Counted from the stretch's first letter, positions 20,041 to 29,709 are shown. The stretch is 64,000 bases of DNA from Hyphomicrobiales bacterium (GCA_900466945.1 UBNV01000003.1:372001-436000), one strand, 5' to 3'. Translations and numbers: made by a program. The notes: generated by a model not told the origin, from the sequence alone.

Positions 20041-20197
20041 CTCTCTATGCCTGCCAGGCACCTACTGCCGGCATTTACGGTTTTTCCCGGGCTTGACCCT
20101 TGCCCTCAATATTTTCCCGTCTAGGCTGCGGTTTAATCCTTCATATCCAAATATCGTGATTTAATCCGTCATCGTTCATCGAGAGTGTGCCGAGCCG

Positions 20198-21424
20198 ATG
20201 TTAGACGTGGTGACCGTCCTCACCTACAATGCGGTGATCAACCTCGCCGTGATGATCGTCGCCACGATAGCCTGGGCACGCAGTCCGCGGCAGAAGGAGA
20301 TTGTGTTCTGGGCCCTCGCGGCCTGGGCCATGGTCATCGGCACCATCTGCTCGAGCCTGACGGAACACGTTCCCTACAATATTCTCGCCTATGTCGGCGG
20401 CTTGATCTATGTCGCGCGCACCGGGCTCATTCGCCTCGGCTTCAAGGAATTCTACGGCCAGCCCTATCGTTTGTGGCACGCATTCAGCATTGCCGTCCTT
20501 GTGAGCACGGCCATGGCCCTGGCTGAGGTGCTGGAGGATCCGACCCCGGTGCGCGTTTCTTTGGTCTATTTCGGATCGGCCCTCAACATCGGGCTCGGCG
20601 CTCGGGACCTCTGGCGCGGAAAGCAAGGGGAACGACTTCCATCCGGACGTCTCGCCGCCGCGGTTTACGCGGCCTATGCGCTGTCAAGCCTTGCGATTGC
20701 TCCGCTTCCCATCCTCTATCCGATCGAGTTTGTCGGCCGAACCCCGGTCTCCGAATGGCTGACCTATACCAGCATGCTACTTTTGGTCTTCAACCTGCTG
20801 GCCTTCCTGATGGCCATGGTGCTGAAGCTCGAGCGGGGCGGCGAGATCCAGCGACAACTGGCCGAGCGCGATCACCTAACCGGTCTCATCAATCGCCGCA
20901 TGTTTCTGCATCAGGCAGCAGGGCTTTCCACGAAGGCAGGCACTGCCATCGCAGTCCTCGATCTCGATCATTTCAAGCGGATCAATGACACCTATGGCCA
21001 CAAGGGCGGCGATAATGCGCTCGTGCAGTTCGCCGAACGGGCATCCCGGCTGCTGCCGGCAGATGCGGTCTTTGGCCGGCTCGGGGGCGAGGAGTTCGGT
21101 ATCTGCCTTCCCGGCCAGGACCACGCCTCCGCTTGGATAACCATCAATGACATTCGCCTGGCGATCGCAGCCGAGGACATGCGCTCCGACCATCACCGCT
21201 TCCGCCTGACCCTGTCCTGCGGCCTTGTGGTTACGGAAGGGCCAGCGCGCAGCCTTGATGCCTGGATGGCCCTTGCCGATGCCCGGCTCTATGCGGCCAA
21301 GGAGCAGGGCCGCAACCGCGTCGTGCCCCAGGAACCGCCTTCTCTCGAAGACGAACGAACCGTCGGCCAGCAGGACATGCCGGTTTCGACCGACTGGGAA
21401 GACGCAGCGCGCCTGTCAGCCTGA
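20198..21424 (+). CDS. Membrane-anchored diguanylate cyclase (GGDEF)
   Basis: 408 residues. Residues 1-210 contain about six or seven hydrophobic helices forming a membrane sensor; residues 215-385 are a GGDEF domain with DHLTGLINRR, LDLDHFKRINDTYGHKGGD and the active site GGEEF at 296-300, so cyclase activity is expected. No RxxD inhibitory site is found in the five-residue-upstream position. The C-terminal 25 residues are acidic and unordered. It makes c-di-GMP at the membrane; ligand of the sensor part is unknown. Monocistronic. Confidence 0.92.
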   Translation: MLDVVTVLTYNAVINLAVMIVATIAWARSPRQKEIVFWALAAWAMVIGTICSSLTEHVPYNILAYVGGLIYVARTGLIRLGFKEFYGQPYRLWHAFSIAVLVSTAMALAEVLEDPTPVRVSLVYFGSALNIGLGARDLWRGKQGERLPSGRLAAAVYAAYALSSLAIAPLPILYPIEFVGRTPVSEWLTYTSMLLLVFNLLAFLMAMVLKLERGGEIQRQLAERDHLTGLINRRMFLHQAAGLSTKAGTAIAVLDLDHFKRINDTYGHKGGDNALVQFAERASRLLPADAVFGRLGGEEFGICLPGQDHASAWITINDIRLAIAAEDMRSDHHRFRLTLSCGLVVTEGPARSLDAWMALADARLYAAKEQGRNRVVPQEPPSLEDERTVGQQDMPVSTDWEDAARLSA

Positions 21425-21524
21425 CCGGCACCGCTGCGCGCCAATCAAGGCGGCTTGACGCTGCCTCCGCATTGAGACCTAGTGCCGACAAGCAAATCAC
21501 CTGAGAAAGCCCGAAAGGCACCCC

Positions 21525-21764
21525 ATGGCCATGACGCCGCGCAGACCCGTGAACCCCAAGGATGCCGCCGAGGCGCTGTTCCGCCCCATAAAGAAGCCGG
21601 CAGCCCCGGTGGTCGAGCGTCGCGCCGCCCCCGAGGTCAAGGAACTCGTCTCGATCAAGCTCGACAGCGCAGTCCTCGAACATTTCCAGAAGGACGGCCC
21701 CGGCTGGCAGGATCGCATCAACGACGCTCTGCGCGCAGTCGTAGAGGCAGACGGCGGCGAGTAA
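21525..21764 (+). CDS. BrnA-like antitoxin family protein, no toxin partner
   Basis: 79 residues. The C-terminal half, VSIKLDSAVLEHFQKDGPGW followed by QDRINDALRAVVEA, matches the ribbon-helix-helix BrnA (DUF4415) pattern. BrnA normally follows a BrnT toxin; no such gene lies on either side (upstream diguanylate cyclase, downstream ileS). Possibly a solitary DNA-binding protein or an orphan left by toxin loss. Weak ribosome site GGCAC before the ATG; the ATG two codons later is also possible. Confidence 0.75.
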   Translation: MAMTPRRPVNPKDAAEALFRPIKKPAAPVVERRAAPEVKELVSIKLDSAVLEHFQKDGPGWQDRINDALRAVVEADGGE

Positions 21765-22013
21765 AAGGGGTCATGCGAGAACCCATCTTGCCCCTTCCTT
21801 TCGGCGCGAAAAACCCCTAAAGAACGCGGCCATGACGTATCTTTCGGCGGCCCGGATCATTCGAATTATTGGCCCGGCCCTCCCGGCGGCTTGAAGAGCT
21901 GCGGGAAGGTCCGGGTTTTTGGCGTTGGGTTAGAAAGCCTTAGCGCCCGCTTGCCGCCACTCCAAGACGTAATTCCGCGACCGCTTGAGGTCGCCCCATT
22001 CGATGGCTGATCC

Positions 22014-24917
22014 ATGACCGATACCCCTGAAAAGATCGATTACTCCAAGACCCTCTATCTGCCCGAGACCGAATTCCCGATGCGCGCTGGCCTTCCCCAG
22101 AAGGAGCCGGAAATGGCGGCGAAGTGGAAGCAGATGGGTCTCTACAAGAAGCTGCGCGCCTCGGCCGCCGGCCGCGAAAAATTCGTCCTGCATGACGGCC
22201 CTCCCTATGCCAACGGCAACATCCATATCGGCCACGCGCTGAACAAGGTTTTGAAGGACGTCATCACCCGCTCCTTCCAGATGCGCGGCTTCGATTCGAA
22301 CTACGTGCCCGGCTGGGACTGCCATGGCCTGCCGATCGAGTGGAAGATCGAGGAAGCCTATCGCGCCAAGGGCAAGGACAAGAACGAAGTTCCGATCAAC
22401 GAATTCCGCCAGGAATGCCGCGACTTCGCGCAGGGCTGGATCAACATCCAGGCGGAAGAATTTCGCCGCCTCGGCATCGAGGGCGACTTCGACAATCCCT
22501 ACACCACCATGGCCTTCCACTCGGAAGCCCGCATTGCCGGCGAACTCCTGAAGATCGCGATGAGCGGCCAGCTCTATCGCGGCTCCAAGCCGATCATGTG
22601 GTCGGTCGTCGAGCGCACGGCGCTGGCGGAAGCCGAAGTGGAATATGCCGAGGTCGAGAGCGACACGATCTGGGTGAAGTTCCCGGTGGTCGAAGGCGCC
22701 GCCGATCTGAAGTCGGCTGCCGTCGTCATCTGGACCACCACCCCCTGGACCATCCCGGGCAACCGCGCGATCTCCTACTCCTCGAAGATCGAATACGGCC
22801 TCTACGAGATCACCGAAGCCACCAACGACTTCGGCCCGCAGCCGGGCGAAAAGCTGATCTTCGCAAAGCGCCTCGCCGAAGATGCAGCAACCAAGGCCAA
22901 GGTGACCTTCAAGCTCGTCCGCGACGTGACCGGTGCCGAACTTGGCGCCATCACCTGCGCCCACCCGCTGGCCGACCTCGGCTACACATTTGCCGTCCCC
23001 ATGCTTGACGGCGACCATGTCACCGATGACGCCGGTACAGGTTTCGTCCACACGGCCCCATCCCATGGTCGCGAAGACTTTGAAGCCTGGATGGCGAACG
23101 TCCGCGCCCTCGAAGCCCGTGGCATCGACGTCAAGATCCCGTTCCCGGTCGATGACGCCGGCTTCTACACCGAAGACGCCCCCGGTTTCGGCCCCTCGGC
23201 CGAAGGTGGTGCCGCCCGCGTGCTCGACGACAACGGCAAGAAGGGCGACGCCAACAAGCGCGTCATGGACGCGCTGATCAAGGCGAACAACCTTTTTGCC
23301 CGGGGCCGCATCAAGCACGAATACCCGCATTCCTGGCGCTCCAAGAAGCCGGTCATCTTCCGCAACACGCCACAGTGGTTCGTCTATATGGACAAGACCC
23401 TGGACGACGGCTCGACCCTGCGCACCCGCGCGCTCTCGGCCATCGACCAGACCCGCTTCGTGCCATCAGGTGGCCAGAACCGCCTGCGCGCCATGATCGA
23501 ACAGCGCCCGGACTGGGTCCTCTCCCGCCAGCGCGCCTGGGGCGTCCCGATCTGCGTCTTCGCCGATGCCGACGGCAATGTACTCCAGGATGAAAAGGTC
23601 AATGCCCGCATCCTTGAAGCCTTTGAAGTCGAAGGCGCCGATGCCTGGTTCGCCGAAGGCGCCAAGCAGCGTTTCCTGGCCGGCGAGCATGATGGCGACA
23701 AGTGGCAGATGGTGACCGACATCCTCGACGTCTGGTTCGACTCTGGCTCGACCCACACCTTCACGCTCGAAGACCGCCCGGACCTGAAGTGGCCGGCCGA
23801 TGTCTATCTTGAAGGTTCCGACCAGCATCGTGGCTGGTTCCACTCCTCGCTTCTGGAAAGCTGCGCCACCCGTGGCCGCGCACCCTACAATGCTGTCGTC
23901 ACCCACGGGTTCACGATGGCCGAAGACGGGCGCAAGATGTCGAAGTCGCTCGGCAATACGGTGACGCCGCAGGACGTCATGAAGGAATCCGGCGCCGATA
24001 TCCTGCGTCTTTGGGTCATGAACACCGACTACTGGGAAGACCAGCGTCTCGGCAAGACGATCATCCAGACGAACATCGACAGCTACCGCAAGATCCGCAA
24101 CACGGTTCGTTGGATGCTCGGCACGCTCGCCCATGACCATGGCGACGAGATCGCCTATGCCGATCTCCCGGAACTCGAAAAGCTGATGCTGCATCGCTTG
24201 TCCGAGCTCGATCAGGTCGTCCGCAAGGGCTACGACGAGTTCGACTTCAAGCGCATTGTCCGTGCTTTGTCGGACTTCGCCAATGTCGAACTCTCGGCCT
24301 TCTACTTCGACATCCGCAAGGACACGCTCTACTGCGACGCCCCGTCGAGCCTGAAGCGCCGCTCGGCCCTCTTCGTCATCCGCAAGCTCTTCGACTGCCT
24401 GGTCCTGTGGTTTGCCCCGATGATGCCGTTCACGACGGAAGAGGCTTGGCTCTCGCGCGATCCGAACGCCGAGTCGGTGCATCTCGAGCAGTTCCCGACG
24501 GTTCCGGCCGAGTGGGCGAACGAGGCGGTTGCCGAAAAGTGGAAGGGCGTTCGCGCCGTCCGTCGTGCGGTCACCGGCGCCTTGGAAATCGAGCGCAAGG
24601 AAAAGCGCATCGGCTCCTCGCTGGAAGCGGCCCCGGTCGTCCATGTGGCCGATGCCGATCTCCTGAAGGCGCTCGACGGTCTCGACTTCGCCGAGATCTG
24701 CATCACCTCGGACATCTCTGTTGTCGCAGGCGAAGGTCCCGCGGAAGCCTTCCGTCTCGACGACGGCACCAAGGTCGCCGTCGAGCCGAAACTGGCCGTG
24801 GGCACGAAATGCGCCCGCTCCTGGAAGATCACCAAGGACGTCGGCTCGGACCCTGCATACCCCGATGTTTCGGCCCGCGATGCCCAGGCGCTGCGCGAGC
24901 TTGCAGCACTCGGATAA
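22014..24917 (+). CDS. ileS: Isoleucyl-tRNA synthetase
   Basis: 967-residue class I synthetase charging tRNA-Ile. HIGH motif in [15 protein letters not shown] (about residue 64), KMSKS in [12 protein letters not shown], and editing domain CP1 between them ([14 protein letters not shown]). The C-terminal region, where most bacterial enzymes have a zinc finger, reads [20 protein letters not shown], keeping only one of the four cysteines. The 250 bases upstream show no T-box or other leader I can name. A lipoprotein gene follows. Confidence 0.97.
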   Translation: MTDTPEKIDYSKTLYLPETEFPMRAGLPQKEPEMAAKWKQMGLYKKLRASAAGREKFVLHDGPPYANGNIHIGHALNKVLKDVITRSFQMRGFDSNYVPGWDCHGLPIEWKIEEAYRAKGKDKNEVPINEFRQECRDFAQGWINIQAEEFRRLGIEGDFDNPYTTMAFHSEARIAGELLKIAMSGQLYRGSKPIMWSVVERTALAEAEVEYAEVESDTIWVKFPVVEGAADLKSAAVVIWTTTPWTIPGNRAISYSSKIEYGLYEITEATNDFGPQPGEKLIFAKRLAEDAATKAKVTFKLVRDVTGAELGAITCAHPLADLGYTFAVPMLDGDHVTDDAGTGFVHTAPSHGREDFEAWMANVRALEARGIDVKIPFPVDDAGFYTEDAPGFGPSAEGGAARVLDDNGKKGDANKRVMDALIKANNLFARGRIKHEYPHSWRSKKPVIFRNTPQWFVYMDKTLDDGSTLRTRALSAIDQTRFVPSGGQNRLRAMIEQRPDWVLSRQRAWGVPICVFADADGNVLQDEKVNARILEAFEVEGADAWFAEGAKQRFLAGEHDGDKWQMVTDILDVWFDSGSTHTFTLEDRPDLKWPADVYLEGSDQHRGWFHSSLLESCATRGRAPYNAVVTHGFTMAEDGRKMSKSLGNTVTPQDVMKESGADILRLWVMNTDYWEDQRLGKTIIQTNIDSYRKIRNTVRWMLGTLAHDHGDEIAYADLPELEKLMLHRLSELDQVVRKGYDEFDFKRIVRALSDFANVELSAFYFDIRKDTLYCDAPSSLKRRSALFVIRKLFDCLVLWFAPMMPFTTEEAWLSRDPNAESVHLEQFPTVPAEWANEAVAEKWKGVRAVRRAVTGALEIERKEKRIGSSLEAAPVVHVADADLLKALDGLDFAEICITSDISVVAGEGPAEAFRLDDGTKVAVEPKLAVGTKCARSWKITKDVGSDPAYPDVSARDAQALRELAALG

Positions 24918-24926
24918 GGAAATGTG

Positions 24927-24960
24927 ACCGGATGATTTGCGCTTTTGCGGGTCATCCGGT
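24927..24960. other. Stem-loop after ileS
   Basis: Nine-bp perfect stem ACCGGATGA / TCATCCGGT with a 16-base loop, nine bases after the ileS stop. The bases after it are AAAA, not T's, so it is not a textbook terminator on the plus strand; it may stabilise the 3' end. Confidence 0.4.
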
Positions 24961-25053
24961 AAAACTGCCTGAAATTGGCCGAAATCGACCGGCAGGGCTG
25001 GTGGCATATATTCGGCACGACTGATGAAACTGCGGCGAGGCTGGTAGGCATTC

Positions 25054-25686
25054 ATGAATTCGGCATATCTGTTCAGAGTTGGCCTCGGTCTCGTTGGCCT
25101 TATCGGTGTGACGTCGGGTCTCTCCGGCTGCGTCGGCAGCCCGACCTATGGCACCGACAAGACGGCAATGGAGCAACTGGTGGATGACGTCGGCTCGGCC
25201 GTCTCCATCGCCCCGCGCGAAGCCGCCAACAAGGGCACCAAGTACAACCCGCGTCCTGACCTTGTGCTTCCCCCGGGCGGCACGCAGACCGCAGCCCTCG
25301 TTGCGCCTCAGGCATCTGTCGCCAGCCGCGAAAACAATCCGGAGTGGGTGGAATCGCCGGAAGAGGCACGCGAACGTCTTGTGGCCGAAGCCGATGCCAA
25401 TGCCGACAATCCGCGCTATCGTTCGCCGCTGCTCGCCGGTTACGGCACGGCCGGCACCATGACCGAGACGCAGAAGTGGCAGGCCTTCCGCGACGCCCGC
25501 CAGCTGCAGAAGGGCGCCTATCTCGACCAGCGCCGGCTTCTCTCGGATCCGCCGACCGAATATCGCCAGACCCAGGACGTGGCGCTGAGCGATCTCGGCG
25601 AACCGGAACAGAAGAAGGAAAAGCGCCGCAAGAAGGAAGCCAAGGCTGCCCAGCAGAACAGCTCCTGGTGGATGCCCTTCCAATAA
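25054..25686 (+). CDS. Putative lipoprotein of unknown function
   Basis: 210 residues. Signal peptide with lipobox LSGC, lipidated Cys26. The remainder is hydrophilic: a proline-rich segment (NPRPDLVLPPGG), a central EWVESPEEARERLVAEADAN stretch, and a lysine/glutamate-rich tail (EQKKEKRRKKEAKAAQQ) ending in WWMPF. No known domain. Placement after ileS is common in rhizobia by recollection. Transcribed with or shortly after ileS and ended by a hairpin terminator. Confidence 0.8.
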   Translation: MNSAYLFRVGLGLVGLIGVTSGLSGCVGSPTYGTDKTAMEQLVDDVGSAVSIAPREAANKGTKYNPRPDLVLPPGGTQTAALVAPQASVASRENNPEWVESPEEARERLVAEADANADNPRYRSPLLAGYGTAGTMTETQKWQAFRDARQLQKGAYLDQRRLLSDPPTEYRQTQDVALSDLGEPEQKKEKRRKKEAKAAQQNSSWWMPFQ

Positions 25687-25710
25687 GCGCATTCCGATTT
25701 CAAATTCTTC

Positions 25711-25739
25711 AGGGCAGGGCGGAAACGACCTGCCCTTTT
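25711..25739 (+). terminator. Terminator of the lipoprotein gene
   Basis: Stem AGGGCAGG / CCTGCCCT, loop of 10 bases, followed by TTT, located between the lipoprotein stop and the GNAT start. Confidence 0.75.
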
Positions 25740-25754
25740 GCTTGAGGTGTTCCC

Positions 25755-26237
25755 ATGGCCTTCACCATCCGTCCCGCCACGCCTGAGGACGCCGCCACCA
25801 TTCTCGGCTTCATCACCGAGCTCGCCGTCTACGAAAAGGCAGGCCATGAGGTGGAGGCGACCGAAGAGACGATCCGCGCATCGATCTTCGGCGAAGGCTC
25901 GGTCACCGAGGCGGTGATCCTGGAAAGCGACGGTCGACCGGCAGGCTTCGCCGTCTGGTTCTACAGCTATTCCACCTGGCAGGCGAAGAACGGCCTTTAT
26001 CTTGAGGATCTCTATGTCTCGCCGGACTATCGCGGCACGGGAGCCGGCAAGATGCTCCTGAAACATCTGGCAAGCATTGCCGTCGAAAAGGGCTGTGGCC
26101 GCTTCGAGTGGAGCGTGCTCGACTGGAACGAGCCCGCGATCCGCGTCTATGATGCCATCGGTGCAGAGCCGCAGTCCGAATGGATCCGCTACCGCATGGC
26201 CGGCCAGGCGCTCAGGGATTTTGCCGGCATCGACTGA
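25755..26237 (+). CDS. GNAT-family N-acetyltransferase, SSAT-like
   Basis: 160 residues with the GNAT fold: N-terminal FTIRPATPEDAATILGFI, then LYLEDLYVSPDYRGTGAGKMLL (acetyl-CoA binding R-G-x-G-x-G/A) and CGRFEWSVLDWNEPAIRVYDAIGA, typical of the diamine/spermidine acetyltransferase-like subgroup. The start is at the ATG after TGAGGTG. Target could be an amine or amino acid; polyamine use is inference from the subgroup. Confidence 0.88.
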   Translation: MAFTIRPATPEDAATILGFITELAVYEKAGHEVEATEETIRASIFGEGSVTEAVILESDGRPAGFAVWFYSYSTWQAKNGLYLEDLYVSPDYRGTGAGKMLLKHLASIAVEKGCGRFEWSVLDWNEPAIRVYDAIGAEPQSEWIRYRMAGQALRDFAGID

Positions 26238-26258
26238 CCCGGCATGGAGCCAGCGCTC

Positions 26259-26579
26259 TCATTCCTCGTTTTCGACCGTTCGCGCCACAAGCGCCATGTG
26301 CATCGCCTGCAAGGCGGGAGCGATGAAGGAAATCCACAGCAACGCCATGTCGCGCTCGGCATGGTCGTGGCGTGAAAACACGAAGATGAGGCCGATCAGA
26401 GCAAGCATCAGCACGGGCGTCGCGGCGATGGCGACCAGACGCGGCGCCCGCCAGTTGACGGTGCCGCTGGTCGACCATTGCATCGGCAAACGGTCCGCAC
26501 CCGGCGCAACATTGCGATAGGCCCAGAACGCAATGCCGGCCATGCCGGCAATCGACAAGGTGAGCGCAACAAAGATCAT
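26259..26579 (-). CDS. Small membrane protein, DUF1648-like
   Basis: 106 residues with three hydrophobic helices (about 2-20, 45-66, 78-98) and the motif RLPMQWSTSGTVNWRAPR after the first, as in DUF1648 proteins. Start ATG shares one base with the tadA stop (TGATG), after a GGAGAG ribosome site, so it is cotranslated with tadA. Function not known. Confidence 0.7.
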   Translation of the reverse strand: MIFVALTLSIAGMAGIAFWAYRNVAPGADRLPMQWSTSGTVNWRAPRLVAIAATPVLMLALIGLIFVFSRHDHAERDMALLWISFIAPALQAMHMALVARTVENEE

Positions 26580-27031
26580 CAGTCTCTCCTGTCCTGGAAG
26601 AAGCCCTTCAGCATATCGGCAGCCTCGCTCTCGCGAATGCCGGAATAGACTTCCGGAACATGGTGGCAGGTCGGCTGGTGGTAAAAACGCACGCCGTTCT
26701 CCACCGCGCCACCTTTCACATCCCCGGCAGCATAATAGAGTCGTCGGATCCGGGCAAAGGAGATTGCCGCAGCGCACATGGTGCACGGTTCGAGCGTGAC
26801 ATAGAGATCGGCATCGACGAGCCGTTCGTCGCCCAGGATCGCGGCCGCACGTCGGAGGGCGAGGATCTCGGCATGGGCCGTGACGTCGTTCATGGCCCGC
26901 GTCTCGTTGCCGGCTCTCCCCAGGATCTCGCCGTCGCGCACGACCACGGCACCGATCGGAACTTCACCGCGGGCACCTGCAGCGCGCGCCTCCGCAAAGG
27001 CTGCCTCCATGAAGCCGTTTGTCTTCCCCAT
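26579..27031 (-). CDS. tadA: tRNA-specific adenosine deaminase (wobble A34 to inosine)
   Basis: 150 residues. Zinc deaminase motifs: HAE (His53, catalytic Glu55) and PCTMC (Cys83, Cys86). Makes inosine at position 34 of tRNA-Arg(ACG). Start at 27031 is preferred because GGAAAG lies 9 bases upstream; an ATG at 27046 would add five residues. It reads opposite to rluB with about 70 bases between starts, and its 3' end overlaps the membrane protein gene by one base. Confidence 0.94.
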   Translation of the reverse strand: MGKTNGFMEAAFAEARAAGARGEVPIGAVVVRDGEILGRAGNETRAMNDVTAHAEILALRRAAAILGDERLVDADLYVTLEPCTMCAAAISFARIRRLYYAAGDVKGGAVENGVRFYHQPTCHHVPEVYSGIRESEAADMLKGFFQDRRD

Positions 27032-27100
27032 GCACGAACTTTCCACTTAACCCGAGCCGCGCGACCTGATACGACAGCCCAAACCACAGGCAAACAACAA

Positions 27101-29116
27101 ATGACATTCAAAGACAAGTCCAAGCGTCCGGCGGGCAAGCCCTCCGACCGCAGCGGCAAGCCGCAAACCAGAAAACCGTCCGCAGCCTCCGCAGACAAGC
27201 CCGCGTCGAAGCCCGTCCGTGCGCCGCGCGCCGAGGCACCGGCCGGCGACGAGACCATGAAGCCCGAGCGCATTTCCAAGCTGCTCGCCCGCGCCGGCGT
27301 TGCATCGCGTCGCGATATCGAGCGCATGATCATGGAAGGCCGCGTGGCCGTGAACGGCAAGGTGCTCGAAACACCCGTGCACAACGCGACGCTGGCCGAC
27401 AAGATCGAGGTCGATGGCCAGCCGATCCGTGGCATCGAGCGCACCCGTCTGTGGCTCTACCACAAGCCGGCCGGTCTGGTGACGACCAATTCCGATCCGG
27501 AAGGCCGCTCGACGGTCTTCGAAAACCTGCCGGAAGAACTGCCGCGCGTCATGTCGATCGGCCGCCTCGACATCAACACCGAGGGCCTGCTGCTCCTCAC
27601 CAATGACGGTGGCCTCGCCCGCGTGCTCGAATTGCCGACCACCGGCTGGCTGCGCCGTTACCGCGTGCGCGCCTATGGCGAAGTCGACCAGCCGGCGCTT
27701 GATGCGCTCAAGGAAGGTATTGCTGTCGACGGCGTGCTCTACGGCGCGATCGATGCGACGCTCGACCGCAAGCAGGGCCACAATGTCTGGATCACCATGG
27801 GTCTGCGCGAAGGCAAGAACCGCGAGATCAAGAACGTGCTCGGCGCGCTCGGCCTCGAGGTCAACCGCCTGATCCGTGTCTCCTACGGCCCCTTCCAGCT
27901 CGGTGACCTGCCGGAAGGCAAGGTCCAGGAGGTGCGTGGCCGCATGCTGCGCGACCAGCTCGGCCCCCGCCTGATCGAGGAATCCAAGGCCAATTTCGAC
28001 GCGCCGATCTATGCCCATGGTGTCGAAGTCGACGAGGAAGAGGCAGCCGTAGCTGCGAAGAAGCCTGCCCGCGAGGCAAAGCCCGAATGGGGCCGCGAGG
28101 AGCGGCCGACGGACAAGAAGCGCGCCGCGCCGAAGGACTGGTCCGACAAGGGCGACCGCCGCGAGCGTGCGCTCGGACGCCTCGACACGCGCCGCGACGA
28201 TGGCAAACCCGGCGACAAGTTCTCCGACAAGCCGAAGCGCCCGGCGGGCAACACGAAGGGCCGCACCGCCAATGTCTGGATGGCACCCGGCGCCCGTCCG
28301 CTTGGCGAAAAGGCGGCCGCTGCGGCCGCCCGCCGCAAGCCCGATCCGCGTGGGCCTAAGCTCGCTGAACGTTTCGACGACCGTCCGACCTCGACCGTTC
28401 AGATTACCCGCGCCCGGGACGAGGAGGGCGATTGGATCCGCGCCGACGGCCCGGACCAGAAGCCTGGCGGTCGCGGTGGTGACCGTGGTGGAAAGCCGGG
28501 TGGCTTCGGCGCCCGTCCGCCGCGCCGTGACGGTGACGATCGTGCGCCCCGCCGTGAGGGTTCCGATCGCGGCCCCAAGCGTGATTTCGGTGATCGTGCC
28601 GAACGTGCACCGCGCCGGGAAGGTGAAGACCGCGGCCCGCGCAAGGATTTTGGCGATCGCGGTCCTCGCAAGGATTTTGGTGATCGTGGCCCTCGCAAGC
28701 CTGTCGGTGACAAGCCGGATCGTCCGCGCACCGAACGGTTCACACCGGATCGCGCCCGTGACGACAGGCCGCGTGATGACCGTCCTCGCGACGCCAGACT
28801 GCGTGATGAGCGCCCCCGTGACGATCGTCCCCGGGGCGAGCGTCCGGCCGGCGACAGGCCTTTCGGTGACAAGCCGCGCGGCGCCAGACCTGCGGGCGAC
28901 CGCCCCTTCGGCGATCGACCGGCGGGCAAGTCCTTTGGCAAACCCGCGGGTAAACCCTCTGGCAAGCCGGCTGGAAAGAGCTTCGGTGGCAAGCCCGGTG
29001 GTGGCAAGAGCTTCGGCGGCAAACCAGGCGGTCGTCCCGCTGGCGGCCCGCGTACCGGTGGTCCGGGCGGCAAGCCCGCTGGCGGCAGCCGCGGTGCGCC
29101 GAAGGGCAAGAGGTAA
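27101..29116 (+). CDS. rluB: 23S rRNA pseudouridine synthase RluB/RsuA family with long disordered tail
   Basis: 671 residues. A basic 50-residue lead, then an S4 domain (about 54-100, ISKLLARAGVASRRDIERMI), then the RsuA/RluB catalytic domain with GRLDINTEGLLLLTNDG (Asp157) and GLREGKNREIKNVLGALGL, ending near residue 300. The usual bacterial enzyme ends there. Residues 330-671 are extremely Arg, Asp, Gly, Pro and Lys-rich, with repeats RGPRKDFGD and GKPAGKPSG; this tail is predicted to be disordered and RNA-binding. The conserved first domain confidently gives the class; the E. coli 23S position U2605 is by analogy. Confidence 0.9.
   Translation: MTFKDKSKRPAGKPSDRSGKPQTRKPSAASADKPASKPVRAPRAEAPAGDETMKPERISKLLARAGVASRRDIERMIMEGRVAVNGKVLETPVHNATLADKIEVDGQPIRGIERTRLWLYHKPAGLVTTNSDPEGRSTVFENLPEELPRVMSIGRLDINTEGLLLLTNDGGLARVLELPTTGWLRRYRVRAYGEVDQPALDALKEGIAVDGVLYGAIDATLDRKQGHNVWITMGLREGKNREIKNVLGALGLEVNRLIRVSYGPFQLGDLPEGKVQEVRGRMLRDQLGPRLIEESKANFDAPIYAHGVEVDEEEAAVAAKKPAREAKPEWGREERPTDKKRAAPKDWSDKGDRRERALGRLDTRRDDGKPGDKFSDKPKRPAGNTKGRTANVWMAPGARPLGEKAAAAAARRKPDPRGPKLAERFDDRPTSTVQITRARDEEGDWIRADGPDQKPGGRGGDRGGKPGGFGARPPRRDGDDRAPRREGSDRGPKRDFGDRAERAPRREGEDRGPRKDFGDRGPRKDFGDRGPRKPVGDKPDRPRTERFTPDRARDDRPRDDRPRDARLRDERPRDDRPRGERPAGDRPFGDKPRGARPAGDRPFGDRPAGKSFGKPAGKPSGKPAGKSFGGKPGGGKSFGGKPGGRPAGGPRTGGPGGKPAGGSRGAPKGKR
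28631..28711 (+). repeat. 27-base tandem coding repeat in the rluB tail
   Basis: Two near-identical 27-base units (28631-28657, 28658-28684) and a third that diverges after 15 bases. Each encodes RGPRKDFGD. They sit in a longer stretch of imperfect DR/GPR repeats. Confidence 0.7.
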
Positions 29117-29122
29117 GCCCGC

Positions 29123-29683
29123 ATGCGTATCGTTGGCGGTGAGTTTCGTGGCCGCACGCTGGCCACGCCCAAGTCCAATGACATCCGGCCGACCGTCGAC
29201 CGGACGCGGGAAAGCCTGTTCAACATCCTCGCGCACGCCCATCCGGGCGTGCTCGACAGCACCCGCATTCTTGACCTCTTCGCCGGAACCGGTGCCGTCG
29301 GCATCGAGGCGCTGTCGCGGGGTTGCAAGTCCGCACTCTTCGTCGAAAATAGCGTCGAAGGTCGCGGGCTCCTCTGGGAAAACATCGATGCCTTCGGCCT
29401 GCATGGCCGCGCCCGCATGCTGAGGCGCGACGCCACCGATCTCGGCCCTGCTAACAACATCGAGCCCTTCGAGCTGGTCTTCGCCGATCCGCCCTATGGC
29501 AAGGGCTTGGGCGAAAAGGCGCTCCTGTCGGCCCATCACGGTGGCTGGTTGGCAAAGGACGCCCTCGTCATTCTCGAGGAGCGTGGCGACGCGCAGGTTT
29601 TCCTCGATCCGGTTTTCGTTTTCATCGAGGAGCGCACCTTCGGTGACACGAAAATGTACTTCTTTTCCTATAGGCCAGCCTGA
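29123..29683 (+). CDS. rsmD: 16S rRNA (guanine(966)-N2)-methyltransferase
   Basis: 186 residues. RsmD signatures: MRIVGGEFRGRTLATP at the start, RPTVDRTRESLFNIL, SAM-binding LDLFAGTGAVGIEALSRG, and catalytic FADPPYG. It lies 6 bases after rluB in the same direction, so two rRNA-modifying genes share an operon. Cytoplasmic. Confidence 0.95.
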   Translation: MRIVGGEFRGRTLATPKSNDIRPTVDRTRESLFNILAHAHPGVLDSTRILDLFAGTGAVGIEALSRGCKSALFVENSVEGRGLLWENIDAFGLHGRARMLRRDATDLGPANNIEPFELVFADPPYGKGLGEKALLSAHHGGWLAKDALVILEERGDAQVFLDPVFVFIEERTFGDTKMYFFSYRPA

Positions 29684-29709
29684 TCCCCGAAACGGAGAAA
29701 AGCTGGCCC

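Noticed and set aside
21765-22013. T-box or other leader upstream of ileS
   Set aside because: No T-box sequence or specifier stem seen, and T-boxes are not expected in this group.
21930-23330. A 466-codon open frame antisense to ileS
   Set aside because: Shadow of the synthetase gene; a similar one exists at 23466-25055.
28631-29100. CRISPR-like repeats
   Set aside because: The repeats are in frame, encode RGPRKDFGD and GKPxG units, have no regular spacers, and no cas genes are near.
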